A stretch of DNA of 64,000 nt from Marsupella aquatica (lineage: Eukaryota; Marchantiophyta): the NCBI GenBank assembly GCA_973895155.1, contig OZ316897.1, forward strand, positions 21,638,001 through 21,702,000. The letters run 5' to 3'. The translations under genes were made by a program, and so were the position numbers. The notes beneath the pieces were generated by a model. That model was not told where the DNA came from. It searched no databases and saw only the letters and a program-made list of their open reading frames with translations. Below, piece after piece: positions 47,428 to 60,273 of this stretch (position 1 is its first letter; the number at the start of each line of letters is the position of its first letter).

Positions 47428-50400
47428 TAAATGCATAAATGTCCTCATATGAGAAACGTCTCACGCATACGGAATGCTCTGGAGTTCCAATGACGGTCCC
47501 ACGTCAAAATCCCCACGTTGGAATCTCACAAATTCCGTTGGTGGTCACCGGAGCATTCTCTATCACGCCAGACATTCCAATTTTCAAACCCACAAATTCA
47601 GAGCCAGACATTCCAATTTTCAAACCCACAAATTCAGATTTAAGGTCCATTCCGGCCTCGCACAAAAAATGTACAATGATATTATGTAACACAAGCCCTA
47701 TACCAGTGCACTGTGCAAGGAGGGTCGGTCCCATAGGGAGAAAGTGCATGGAATGTAAACGTGGGTCCCGAAGCCCTATGCGGAGGTCCTTGCTGCGGGT
47801 GGGGATGGAGGGGCATAATGAGTGCACGGGGGTGCACGAAAGGGAGCAAAATTTGATGTTTGTCTCGTTTCACGATCGGATGGATATGAAAAAAGAGATC
47901 ATTTAGTCTGACAGTTCAGTTTCATTCCCGCTGATATTCAAATTCGTAACGGGACTACGAAGGGAAGTTTAGTGTTAGATGTAAATTGCAGAGTGGCAGA
48001 ACAGAATCGAAATTTCCATCCAATCTACATAGTACTTTTTGATGAAAAGGGATGCATAGCCCCGGAAAACTTGATATGGAGCAAATTCAGGGACGTATAA
48101 TTTATCGTCCGCCATCACACAGCAAGTTAAAGGAATTCTTCGACGATGATGTGCATCTTATGAATGTCGGGGCACAGAGCTCCGGACAGCAGTCGAAATG
48201 AATACAAAAGTTTACGCTGTCCCAAATCTCAACCTTTCTTTCCTTTACGAATTGCCATTGCATGCACAATGCGGAAGTTGTTTAAGTTTTTGAGTTCTGC
48301 TCTACAAGTTTCCAAGCAGAAGTTGCTTAGGGTTTTTCTGTTCGGACAATGCAACCAGCACTACCTTTTATCACAAAAACAGTCAACTCGGTGTGGCAGT
48401 TTTCGGGGACAATTACCGAATCACCTCAGGCCCAGAATTGTTGTTCTGAGGGCGTCCCTTGGTAGATGGCGGCAACTACTCTTGCCTTCCACGACGCCTC
48501 TCCCATAACAGGAAAAGGAGGGCAAGTACAACCAATGATTGGTTTGTGTACCCAGTTCAAATTAGCAATTGCAGAAGCGTCCTCTAGACTTCCACAAAAC
48601 TCATCGTCTCCGTTGGTGCTTTATGATGGTTAAGAATTCGCATGTCCCTCAGTCGGCTCAATATAATATTGCCTGCACAACTATATGTGAATTTCTAGGT
48701 AATCATTCTCTATGAGGATGCTTCGTAAGTGCTCCCTATGGTCGTCAGAACTTGACAATATTGACAAGCCCTTGGTCGAACGAATAAGGTATCAATCTGC
48801 GTGCATAGACGTTTTCTCGAATTCACATCTCACGAAGGCAATCACAGTGCTTGAATTGGCACTCAATTCTCTACTCAGTTTCACATCAAGACAAATTGGT
48901 AACTGTCACCCACCCAAATTAGGCTCACTGGGACAATGCAATTGAAAGAAAACAGAGTAGAGCATTCACAATTGAAGGCAAGGACGAAACTAAGTGAAAG
49001 CGAACTGGATGTGGACAAATTGCCTTGCTTGCGTTAGTCCGTGACTGGGTTTTGCTTCTTAATTAGCGTCACATGTGTGTGACTATATCTCAAACGAATC
49101 GTGCCCAGGGAGACTTCATACTAGTCATCGTTCACCACAGCACCTACATAGAGTAGATCATTCCTGTTAACTCTAACTTGTACACGGGCCTCACCGAAGA
49201 TCCAACGCCATGATTAGGATGAATGAGTTCACAAACAAATTTGAAGTGATAAACACTCGAGTAATTTGAATAAATCAATCAAGTTAGTGATCGAGCAGAC
49301 CGGCCAATATATTTAAGGCTTGCTAGATCACCTTCTAGCAGGAACAGCATGTACTTGAAGTTCCTCTCTAACAATTGAAGCTCTGCTGGATCGAAGTCAC
49401 TAACCCTTGAACTTAATAAGACGTAAGCTTGAATTAAAACTTCCTAACTCGGTCTTCTCAACTATGGCTATGATATACTAGCTAACAGGGAATTAGAAAT
49501 TGGAGTTGGGAAAGTCCTACTAGCCTGACACGTACCCTTTCGTAATTATCTATTTAGAGCCTAGGGTCTCATGATATTATGAAGTGTCTTTCCAGGCATT
49601 GCAGATACATCATCTGCAATTACAAGTTGGTATGTGAGGACAGTGTATTCACAGGGAGTGACACCTCGCGTAGCCAAACTGAGACAATTTTCAAAGCTCT
49701 AGACAACCTATAGCTGAAGAGTTTATCAGAGGGTCCTATGAAAAAGGCGACAGCACTGCTGTAGCCATTAGAAGAAAACTGTCAAAAACTATGCTGATGA
49801 ACAAGATGAGACATGTTGCTCTCGATAGATAATACAACCCTCAACGAACTGTGAAACGTCGTCTTTTTTTGGCTCCCAAAACCTTAGTTTGCATTGAAGA
49901 GGATGGTCTACTCTTATCTCTCGAATGGTGGTCCCAATTCACTGTTTCTAACTAGTTCAAGTTCGTGATCGAGAGCTAAAGTACTGTACCACTCGTAGTC
50001 AGCAGCTACGTCAAACGGCAGTGTGGCCCCCTCATGGTCGAGTCAGGACGACCACTTGCGTGCAGTTTATAAAGCTCAAGATTTTTCCCATCTGGAGGCC
50101 ACTCGCGCATCTTCCTTCAGACGAGCAATCGTACAGAAACATCAGAATGACATCAATTTTTCTACAATGCATCCAATTCTGTGCGCGATTAGACTTCGAG
50201 TACGTCGGGATTACTAACTAAGAATGTTGCTACACCGTTAAGTTTTTCTAAACTATGATATAGTTCTCGGCGTGTACGAATTGCTCGGAACGGATTAAGT
50301 CCGCTCCGTAGCAATCGTCCTGGTAGCTTTAATGCATAATGGTTGCTGTAACTAGAAAAAACTGGGATCCTAAATACCAATCACACCAGGTCGGTGACCA

Positions 50401-50526
50401 AGCTAGGGCTACTGGTCACACACCAAGCTAGAGGTGGTCACACTAAATGAAACAAAACTCTCTCTTTTTGACCTCGTTCTAGCCTTCAACCACTACCCTA
50501 CCACAGCTCCATTACTAGGCCTTCGT
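47428..50526. other. Intergenic, includes second block of duplication copy A
   Basis: 47495-48290 matches 51870-52320 (shared AATTCCGTTGGTGGTCAC-type sequence, TACTTTTTGATGAAA, AAAGTTTACGCTG). A 36-bp direct repeat lies at about 47568-47640. From 48.3 to 50.5 kb no gene or repeat is recognised. Confidence 0.5.
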
Positions 50527-51715
50527 TTCATAGTAAAGCACGAGCGAGCTTCCAGGCGAGATTTCGATGGACTTAATGTGCCCCGAGGAGAGTTTGTGAG
50601 CTACTCATCTTACTCAATGGGAAGGTTGAAACGTATCTGGGATCTCGACGCGATGGCATTCAAGCCAGAGAGGTGGCTCAAGAACGGGTTGTTTCAGCCC
50701 CAATCTCCGTTCAAGTTACGTCATTCCAGGTGGGTGCTACTCTCTTGCTCGTTGCAACTGACTCTATTCACCTCATCGATCACACCACTCATTCGAGCGT
50801 TTCCTTTCGGAATGAAAAATAAATGTTGCCTTAGCAACTACGCTGAGATGCAACCTTGAGAGTTAAGACGAGCCAAGAGTCTTGCTGCTCGCCTTAAAAA
50901 GACTTGTGTACAGATCATACAGTTGAGTACAGTATAATATATTGTCCATTCAGCCTTGGCTGTACAACGATACCGTTTTCAGAAGCGTTGTTTACTCAAC
51001 GGAGAGTATGTCTACATGCATTGTCCTTCCGTTGTGTCGGTTTGAGGCACTTCTGTTTTGTACAGAGAGGTATAAATTGTTCATATACGTTCGATCTGTC
51101 TGGCGTACTGGCATAATCTGACTTGGGAGTAACCCTTAAACTATCCTTTTCAACATCAGCTCTCATCTCCCGCACCACTTCACTGCATAAGTGAAGAATT
51201 CGAATAATTTACTTCTCGACACCTTATGCTTCCCGACACCTTGGAAAGGTATATCAATTTAATGCTGGTGAAATCTTGCTTGCCGATGTCTTACTGTACA
51301 GTGTAATGTCGTAGATGCCGCCCGTGACTGACCAGCAGGATCGCCGACGCGTCATAGACCTGCAAATCCTTTTCTCCGAGGAATGCAGTACACTCAAAGC
51401 CAGGTTGGGTGTCCAGGCCAGTGCCAGGTGCGCGGAAATTAATGAGCATGAGCCCGTGACAACTCGCAAATTATTAGGAAGGCCGCAAGAGGGACAAGCG
51501 AGTAATAAACTGCCATGATGTAAACAACATGTTGATGTTCAGAAAGAGAGGATGAGTTGAACCAAAAGTGACGTCTAACTGAAAAAATCGAGAACGAAAG
51601 TGCTTGCAATTGCACTAGATTGAAGATGGATGGCAACCGCACTGACCACCTCCTTGTCTGTGATGTTGTTATGCACACCGTATGCGTGAGCACGTCTACG
51701 AATTTATGCACAACA
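50527..51715 (+). repeat. Segmental duplication, copy B (first block)
   Basis: Counterpart of 42003-43615, shortened at the start by a deletion that joins intron sequence to the middle of P450 exon 5. Confidence 0.75.
50582..50729 (+). pseudogene. P450 exon 5 fragment (copy of 42152-42299)
   Basis: It reads RGEFVSYSSYSMGRLKRIW ... FKPERWLKNG ... QPQSPFK, then loses one T relative to the parent (TTCAAGTTACG against TTCAAGTTTACG), which shifts the frame. Upstream exons and the start of this exon are missing. It cannot encode a P450. Confidence 0.9.
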
Positions 51716-51869
51716 ACATCACAGCCGTCTTGTCGACGAGGATGGTAGCACATCAAACTTTGGTAGTCTGAGTTCAAGTTGGGTGCGGTCATGTGTGTAG
51801 ACCTATTCGCATTGCGAGCATTCGCACAATAAAGTGGAAATCTGGTTGGGATCAAAAGAAGAACTTCTT

Positions 51870-52320
51870 CATAAAACTAAAAGTCCCACGCCTGAACCTC
51901 ACAAACTCCGTTGGTGGTCACGGGAGCACTCTCCTCAAGCCAGACGTCCTAACTTTCAAACCCACAAGTTCAAAGTAAAGATCTTCCATTCCCGGCCTCC
52001 CATAAAGTGTATTATCATAGTATGTATTGAACATGTATTGCAGAATGGCCAAGTTCGCCAAATTTCAATCGGGAGAATTCTGATATGGGGAGTACTTTTT
52101 GATGAAAGGGAACACTGGACATGAAGCAAATTCAGGGACGTGTAATTTATCGCCTTCCGTCCATATAGCAAATTAAAGGAATTCTTGGACGATGATGTGC
52201 ATAACAGACTCTCGTTGAGCAATTCCCGGAGCTCTGGACAGTAGGCGAGATGAATGCAAAAGTTTACGCTGGCCGACATTACCAGTTTTCTTTCCTTCAC
52301 GAATTGCAATTGGATAATGC
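51870..52320 (+). repeat. Segmental duplication, copy B (second block)
   Basis: Counterpart of 47495-48290 and directly continuous with the first block here. Confidence 0.7.
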
Positions 52321-52728
52321 AGAAAATAGTGGGTCAATCTAATTCACAAATCTTTTCTGCTCTTCACGTTTCCAAACAGAGTTGTAGCCCTTCATAAATG
52401 TCAATTCCGCGACATACTATAGAACGATGATCCCAAGCTCCGACATGTTCATTCATTACCACTGTAAAACTACTCGAGTATTTCGTGGGTCAACACGGTA
52501 AAGCTTTACAGCTACCAAAGTCTCTGAAATGCTATAGAACAGAGTGATTTGGCCATGCAATGATATCAGTGACGGTAGACGATGAAATTGACGTGACCTT
52601 TTATTGCCATGTCAAGGCAAGCAACGAGTAGCCAGCCCGTAGGAAAGGAGATTCAATCAATTATTTAGAAACTGAAGCGGAATGCGGAGTTTGGGAATAG
52701 GGGAACCTTGAGACCATTATCCTTAGAA

Positions 52729-55700
52729 CTACCGTTCCACTCGTGTGTTCGTAAACTTTGGATGGCACGAAATTGCTTGAAGGTATACGGGGCTTTCCAT
52801 CTCTATCATTCGTGACACCTGCAGTCAAAACATGAGAACGTCTAATGAGCAGCAGAACAATGAAGGGCAACTTTCTATCCATTTATAAATCAAACGCAAC
52901 TATTTGCGGAGAGTTTATGGTCCGCTTACTGCTCGTCGAAAGGCAAACAGTTCCTCTCGTCCTGACAGCAATGACTCAATACTGGATTTTGCTGCACTTG
53001 AGGCTCCCAGAGGAGCCACATTCCCTGAGAGAAGAACATCTCTCCTTAATCGACTGCCTTCGGCTTCTGTTTCAAATTGTAGGCTGGAGAAAAATTCCAA
53101 ACATTAGTTCTAATCATCAAACGAATCTGCCTAAATATTTGCACCAGGCATTGGCTTTCATACTAAAGAAAAACTCGAAGTGTCTTATTGTTTCCATCTT
53201 ACATAGGCGTGCTCCATTTGCTCTTTAAAATTCAGCGATAAAAATGAACACACAGATCAAAGCGTTCAAATAAATCTTGATACCATACTAAGAGTACTTC
53301 ATGGTCCAAAACTAGACCATGATAATAAATCTTGATACCATACTAAGAGAGTACTTCATGGTCCAAAACTAGACCATGATAATGAGACAGATCGGATATC
53401 TACCTCTCGAGATCAACCAGAGGACCCTCGTCGGTACCCAAGAAGAGTTCGTCTACAGGGGCGGCTGTTGTACAGATAAGCCGGCAATGATGATTATAAA
53501 GCTCATCAACCAGAGTTATGAACCTGCGCGCCTATGAAATGATGTGAGTCAGACATACAGAACTGTGATGTAATGCCGCTTACTAGACGAGTAACAACAA
53601 CGTCATCTTCTGAGCTTGAGTGACAATACTAGCATCTTTCTTTATAGGAACAATGCAATCATATGGCTAGAATTTTCCGTACCTGATCAGAATTCCGCAT
53701 ACTCATGACCGGAATATCAGTGATAAACACAGTATGGTAGTTTTGTGCAATTGAAACATAGTCGGCCGCTCCAAGCTGAAACATCAAGTTTGTAAAATAT
53801 GATGACGGACACTAATATGATTTCGTATCTAATATATCTGTATGTGGTATTCAAAGTTCTTTCAGAAAACCTCGTCCCATAACTAATGTGTGGTGATGTG
53901 AAGGTATGAATCCCCAGTCAAACTAAAAACAAATCACAGCTTCAAATCTGGGAACCTCAACCTTGACAGATCTCACATTACGACCTGAATGAGGTCGTAA
54001 AACCAATGTTAAGGAACTGCATGCCGTCCTATCCATTTTACTGGTTGGCTTCAAAACACTGGCAACCAAGAGCTGGGGATAAAACTTACAGGGCGACTGC
54101 ATAATTCCTCAAATGAAAATCGTGCAATGCCTTGGCAACTTTGCGGAACCTCCAGAATCCTGACCCCAAGATCATAATAAGTATAACCACTGAACTGCAA
54201 AGCAAAGATTTCGTCGATCCTTAACTAGTGCACTAAGGAAGCAAGACTTACTGGATCTCAAACAACGATAACTACAACGCTCCAAAATGTGTGAGGTAGA
54301 AATTCTACCTTCCAAACATCACAGGAATTGAAGACGTAGTCGGAACGTTTTGTTCAGACGAAAGCGCAAACTCATTCCAGAGTTGGCTGAGCCTTTCCTG
54401 AGATTGATCTCCCAGCGGCCAAAAATAATGTACTTGCTTTTCCTGCAAATGAGGGAAGTTTGATTATCTACATTTATTCCAAAGTCTTATCGAATTATGT
54501 CCTTAATGTGCATCCAAGTGACACGTATGATATCAATAATAAGAAGAAGAACCCATAGTCACCGATCACAGCCTCACAAAAGATACAGTCTCACCCTGTG
54601 CTCTCATCAATATAACCAAACAATTAGGGAAAGCAACATGCAAATCAATTCATCAACCGACAGGAATCAAGAAAGACATTCTATGTGTTAGCATCAAACC
54701 TTCGCATTGTGCAAAGAAGCAATGACACGTCGATAATCCTTGCCCACTCCCACCAAAACTGCTTGGCAGTGTTCCTCCAGTTTTGCAATGAATGTATTGA
54801 ATATCTGCTTTTGTAGCCCATCCTATACAGAATGTGGCACGCATCTACAAACTTCAGCATCATCTTCAGAAAGAGGCATTCGTGCATATACCGCACCACG
54901 ACAAGAATACTTTGTGTAGAATTTAAGGAGAGTACCTTGTTCAAGTCCCGTGGAGCTCGATTGCTTGTTGCTACTATCACTGTACCCGTGCTGAGAAGTC
55001 TGCCCAGAATGGCAGAAAGAGCAAGTGCTGTAAACACATCTACCACCTGGACATCATCAAGGCCATTCGTTTGATACCATTCAAGGAAGTTACCATTAAT
55101 GATGGGTTTTGGATTCCTCTAGGTCTCAAAAGGAAAAGTGCAACGCCTATAATTTCTCTACAAAGTAATAATACCGTTTCCAAACTCTTCGATTTCATTC
55201 GAAAATTGGATATACAGCATGCCTTTTTATGATTCCCCTTGGAGGCAAAAGTGCAATTTGAACAAACAGAATATTGTGATGTATAACCGACATTCCAACC
55301 TGCACTTCATCAAAGCAGAGTAGACTGGCACCCTCACTATCCTTCGCCCCATGACCAAAAAGGTCATCGGCAACAGCATATAGGACAGACAAATTGGACT
55401 CCTGCTCTTTTGCCCATTGTTCCTCTGCAGCGAGCCACTCCTTTGCAGCAGTCTCCAGTGTCATGGAATCCGTTCCAGTGAGAGATTTCGAGTTGGACTT
55501 GGCATCGTCTATCACTTTCAATGTCTCTTTCTGCTGCTTCCATAGTTTATGCATCCGGTCATGTACTTCCAGCATAGCCTGCGTTGCAGAAAAATCATTA
55601 AAATATAGAAACATAGTTCCGAGCACTAGTCCATCGATGCAAAATGCTCACCGAATGATCCATAATTTGACTAAGACAGTGAATTTAGAGCCAAGTTTAT

Positions 55701-57486
55701 GTAAATGACAAGTACGAAATAGAGGACGATGGACAAACGACCAAAACGATTGCACTTACCGCATGGAAGTGCAGTCTCCGGCGGTACTTTACAACCCCAT
55801 CAGAAGAATGAAAAAACAAATCCATCAAAAATGTCTTCCCTGGATTATTCACCAACCAAGAATTCACACAAGCATTACAAGCAGATTTCAGAGAGAATGC
55901 TCAAGACCATCTTGTCATGGACGGAAAATGGACCGACTACAATTACATGCTAGCTAAGAAATACGATGACAAAACAATTTAGCAATTCTTCTAAAGATAC
56001 CCGACCCGACCCACCCCCAGCCCCCACCCACCCACCCACCTTCTTACGAAAGACAACCTCTAAAAGACAGTACATTGAATCAAAGCAAAGTTGGTGTCAT
56101 CTGTATTGGCTGAATAAGCTTGACGTGCAAACGATAAGAAGGAAAAGCTGATTTACCACACCCAACATTTCCATAGAGATAGAGCCCTTGAGGAGAAGAC
56201 GGCAGAGGGGGTCGAGGACCCACCAAAGAGTCCAACTGCTTCTCCCTTTTGATGCGCGCCACCATTCTACCAGCTCCAGGTTCAGCTCTTACATGCCGGG
56301 TCTTCCTGACTAGCACGTACAACATAAAACGAGAAGTGAATGATTTTGTTTCTACTTTTACGTCATTTCCAGGCTAATTATCAGAATCCCGTCTTTTATA
56401 TTGCTGACCATGTATTCCGATCTCTTTAAATCAAGAACTTCCAAAAAATTCAAAATGGGTGGTTGTCAGTTTTCTGCATTACAGCCAGACCTTGACCACC
56501 AGCCCCATACACCACTCCGATTCTCCTGAGCGATGCGCTGAAGTCTTTTTCTACCCTCGATTTCAGATTCCTCTTTCAAGAGGGTCGCCCTGTGTCGCTC
56601 ACGTTCTCCAGTCCATTTCTTGAGGATCACCTGGGACAGACCAAGGTCAACTATCCATCAGAATCTTCTCTGCTCATGATTGGACGGAGCATGACACTGA
56701 GATGGAATCCGAGTTGAGCACCTGGTATTCTTCCATTTCTTTTTGATAATGCTTCATCTGTCCCAGAAGTTTATCCAGCATTTGAGCCACCACTTCCTGT
56801 TGAGCATCGTGCTGGAGCAATCCTTGCTGGACCATTGCCTGATAGCGACGCAGTGGACCAATATTTTCTGAAGCAATCCACCCGGCCCAACCAAATTCAG
56901 AACAGATCATGGCCAGTGGCTCCAGTGCACTAGGGAGGACACCTAAACGCTATAAAATATACCTTGCATCTCTTGTCACTTGCCCCGACTGATTCACTCC
57001 CAGCTCAAGATACTACCGAATCATTTCTTTGGAAACGTAAAAATTCTGAATTATGCCCCAGAGCAACACCAACGAAGCAATTTCAACTAAAATTACATCA
57101 GTCGGAGAGAAATATAACATAATTCCTGATACTCATGAATTAAGGATACTGGTGCCAGTCGATGACAAATCAGAGCATAGTAGTGAGGTGCAGTCCACGA
57201 GATGAATCACACCAAATCATATGAAACGAAATAAATAGAGTTGACGTACTTTTCAGTCAAATTGGTTTTGAAAGCAAGTTAATTTTATTTTATTAATCTC
57301 AGAGGACTAAATAAAATTGGAGGTACCTGGCGATTCCCGCGTTTTTGGTGACGAGAGTCTCCTGCACTGAATCCATCTCAAGGATCTATCGCAGGAAGGA
57401 CCCAAAACGGATGATCTCTGGCTACTACGTGACCCAACGAGGGCCCCGTATACGGCCCTCGAGAGGGTAGTTTGACGAAACCGCAT
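52729..57486 (-). CDS. AFG1/LACE1-like mitochondrial AAA-type ATPase, 14 exons
   Basis: Exons in transcript order: 57486-57327, 56867-56722, 56630-56491, 56305-56157, 55839-55760, 55578-55300, 55046-54936, 54822-54700, 54442-54309, 54159-54090, 53775-53683, 53531-53404, 53083-52930 and 52818-52729. All junctions are GT-AG and in phase, giving 1857 nt and 618 aa. Residues 1-50 are Arg/Ser-rich without acidic residues, a likely mitochondrial presequence. Then come NIGPLRRYQAMVQQG, Walker A GNVGCGKT (194-201, split by intron 4), KEWLAAEEQW (the plant-type insertion), Walker B LLCFDEVQ (311-318), sensor VIVATSNRAP (341-350), CSRPLGAADY and the C-terminal LRRDVLLSGNVAP region. AFG1 proteins act at the inner mitochondrial membrane in cytochrome oxidase assembly and protein turnover. 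The start is chosen because only this exon supplies the one-base phase needed at 56867. Confidence 0.95.
53271..53380. repeat. 55-bp tandem duplication in an AFG1 intron
   Basis: Units start TAAATCTTGATACC at 53271 and 53326. Each contains the inverted repeat CATGGTC...GACCATG, so each unit can form a hairpin. It lies in the intron between 53404 and 53083. Confidence 0.8.
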
Positions 57487-59149
57487 ATTAATCAGTCTAC
57501 TTCTCGTAGTTTCAGTTCACAATTCTCACAGATGCAACAGAGATTCAATGTCGGGGGAAGTGAGGAAGCCACATCGTCTCTGACCGTCGTCCTCATGCAG
57601 ACCAGCTCGGATTGCTCGGTTTCTGCAGGAACTGACTGTTACAGCCTCTTCCACGATATCTTGACTGGGATTTCCCTTCACGGCACTCCTTGTTTCAGCT
57701 GTAATAGAAAACCCTTACGATTAGACAAACAGGAGAATGGCAAACATGAGAATGGCATTGCTCCATGACTAAAGAGCTTCACAACCCTACACAACGCTTT
57801 CCCCTGCTATTTAATTCTGAATTTTTTGAAGACCAAACCTTGACAATCATATTCCATGCTCATGTGTGCAAAGCCGTGCATGGTAGTTTGGGTCGCCCAT
57901 CTATTCATCCAAGAAACCCTAACTAGTTACCATCATTAGGATACCGTTTCTCTGTAATTGAAAATGCCAATCTGAACAAAAGATAACTTTGAACAGGGCT
58001 TTTGCCAATAATTGTGCGATCTAGGTAACAGACAAATCATTTCTGCAATCTGATTACAATACCGGCTCCTTTGCAATGTGATTCAGCTCCTTTCAAAATT
58101 ATCTACTCATCATCAGGGCCTACATCAAACCATAAAAAGGAGAGGCCTTCATTTCTTCTGTTATGTCCGTCACTTCTGCATTGTGTGTAACGAAACTCGA
58201 CGTAACCAATCTCAGGAATGCGAGGTGCTTTCTTACCTTCCAGGCTTCCCCATCCACAGATGAAGAAGAAGAATTGTGAATTCTTCAAAACCCAACACCC
58301 AAGATTGCACAGCCTCTTGGGTGTCACTAAAATGACACTGTCAGTAAGGCGCTTCACAAGAGTTGGGTGCGATATAACCGAATCATGGATCTGGCTATAA
58401 TTCGGTCACGTGGTCGCCTCCTCACAGTACGAAATCTCCTACTAATAACTCCTTCCTGTTCTGCGTGTCATCGTGAAAACAAGTCTCCTCTGCATAGATA
58501 GATCTTCGTTCCTGTATTTCTGTGTCGACACCGCTTCACCACTTCTTCTGCTAATCACGCTGACAGTGTCACCCCCCCTAAAGTCAGTCCCTACCTCAAA
58601 CCTCAATATCCTGCCCCACCCCCCAATGTGACAACCCCACCCCCACCCCCCCAGCCTATTTTTTTAAGGTTTTTTTGTTTTTAGCAAGTGTGGCAAATGT
58701 CAGCCTCTAAGGAAGGAGATGCTAGTTATATTCTTTATCACTTTTGCTGGATTATATACTCACCTTCTGATATCCCTACATTTACTGAAGAGGGGTTGGA
58801 TTCTGGCAAATGGGGTCCATGATTTGGTGAGAAAGTGGCTAATGGCATACAAAGGATTTAGCCAATTTTAGCCAAAAGGGGGAACACTTTGGGGTAAGTG
58901 GAATTTGGCAAAAATCACCCCACCCCCCCTCTTATTTCAAAGTAGGCAATACATCACAACACAGTGCTTTGCTAGAGAACAACATCAGGTGGCCTTAGGC
59001 TCCATGGTCCACCTGGACCAAATGTTTATTTCTTCACATTCCCTGGGTCCTCCAACTAATTAACCACAGTAGAGTTGAGGTATTTGCTTGATCTACCCCC
59101 AAAATGAAACTTGTTGGTTGCTCGAGCCCTGATGTCTATCAACAGTCCA
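57487..59149. other. 5' flank of AFG1 and intergenic DNA
   Basis: No gene recognised. Two C-rich tracts (about 58569-58655 and 58918-58929) and T-runs stand out. The region should hold the AFG1 promoter; no clear TATA box was chosen. Confidence 0.45.
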
Positions 59150-59305
59150 GTTCTGAGATCAAAAGGTCCATCAACTGGCCAGGTTGGGAAAAGCATGGAG
59201 GGTTCTGAGATCAAAAGGTCCATCAACTGTCCAGGTTGGGAAAAGTATGGAGGGTTCTGAGATAGAAAGGTCCATCAACTGTCCAGGTTGGGAAAAGTGT
59301 AGAGG
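59150..59305 (+). repeat. 52-bp tandem repeat, three units
   Basis: Units start GTTCTGAGAT at 59150, 59202 and 59254. Each contains AGGTCCATCAACTG and AGGTTGGGAAAAG. Confidence 0.9.
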
Positions 59306-60273
59306 GGGTTGATTAAGCAAACTTTTTCCGGAAGGGGTCTAATAAGCATATCTCTCCAGTAGAGTTTGAGGCCTGCTTATGAGCAAGGAGCACCCAAAGA
59401 AAACTCATTGTAGAGCTTGCCACGGTGAGCTCGCAAATGAGCGCAAGGTGGCGATCTCTCATGGCTCCATTTGGCGACCCCCTACTAGCTGATGGGTCTC
59501 ACAGGACTGGAGAATGCCCTCCAACGATTCGGGCAGCCATGTCTCAATCTACCCACCCACACACCCACCCCTCCCTTCAAGCAGCCGAAGAATTTCCCCT
59601 TTGCCGTCCTGTACAATCTTCGCCCAAATCGACTTTCGGCACAGGGAACTTGGTTTATCTCTGGATTGAGTGGTTTGCATTGTGAACTGGATCCAGTCCT
59701 GCCCTGACTTTGTGGCGAGACCAGTTGAACCAGCCGAAATTAGAGGAATGTTCTTCTGTCTTGGGAGGTACCTGTGGCAATTGTAACTTGGTGGTAAAAA
59801 ATTATCGGCCTATAGGTGGATGAATTCGTTGCTGCGTATGGGGCATTGATCAAGCTTCGTGTTGTTGTTGAGGCAGCAGTGAGCTCGGTTTGGTTTCTTT
59901 CATTACATTGTTACTATGTCTAACTGATTTGACATTATTTGAGGCGCTCTTTTGAATTTGAGGTGCAGTCCTGAATTTGGGATATTAGCTTGTTCTCTTT
60001 GATGAGAGGTTCTGATTCTATTACCTCGGTCTGGCTGTTTGAAGCTCCCTCATGGAGTTAAATGAGTGAATGGATGTTTCAAGTCACGCCTCTTTGTGCC
60101 AGCACCATTGGGATATTTGATCACTTCCGCAAGAAGGTGCATTCTGTCCAGTCCCACCAACTAGAGGTGGGAAAACAATCTTCGACAGTATAACACATTT
60201 TGTGTCCATTCGCTAATTCTTCAGTCGTCCTGCTGCTTCAGCGCTTTCACATTGGTATACAACGGGCCCAGAT
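59306..60273. other. Upstream region of the GH30 gene
   Basis: Two overlapping ORFs at about 59425-59707 have no recognisable domain and are not called. Otherwise no gene is seen. Confidence 0.45.

Noticed and set aside
57472-57768. 98-codon + strand ORF upstream of AFG1
   Set aside because: Its start overlaps the AFG1 first exon on the other strand, and the translation shows no recognisable features.
59425-59707. Two overlapping ORFs upstream of GH30
   Set aside because: No recognisable domain or splice context linking them to the GH30 exons.
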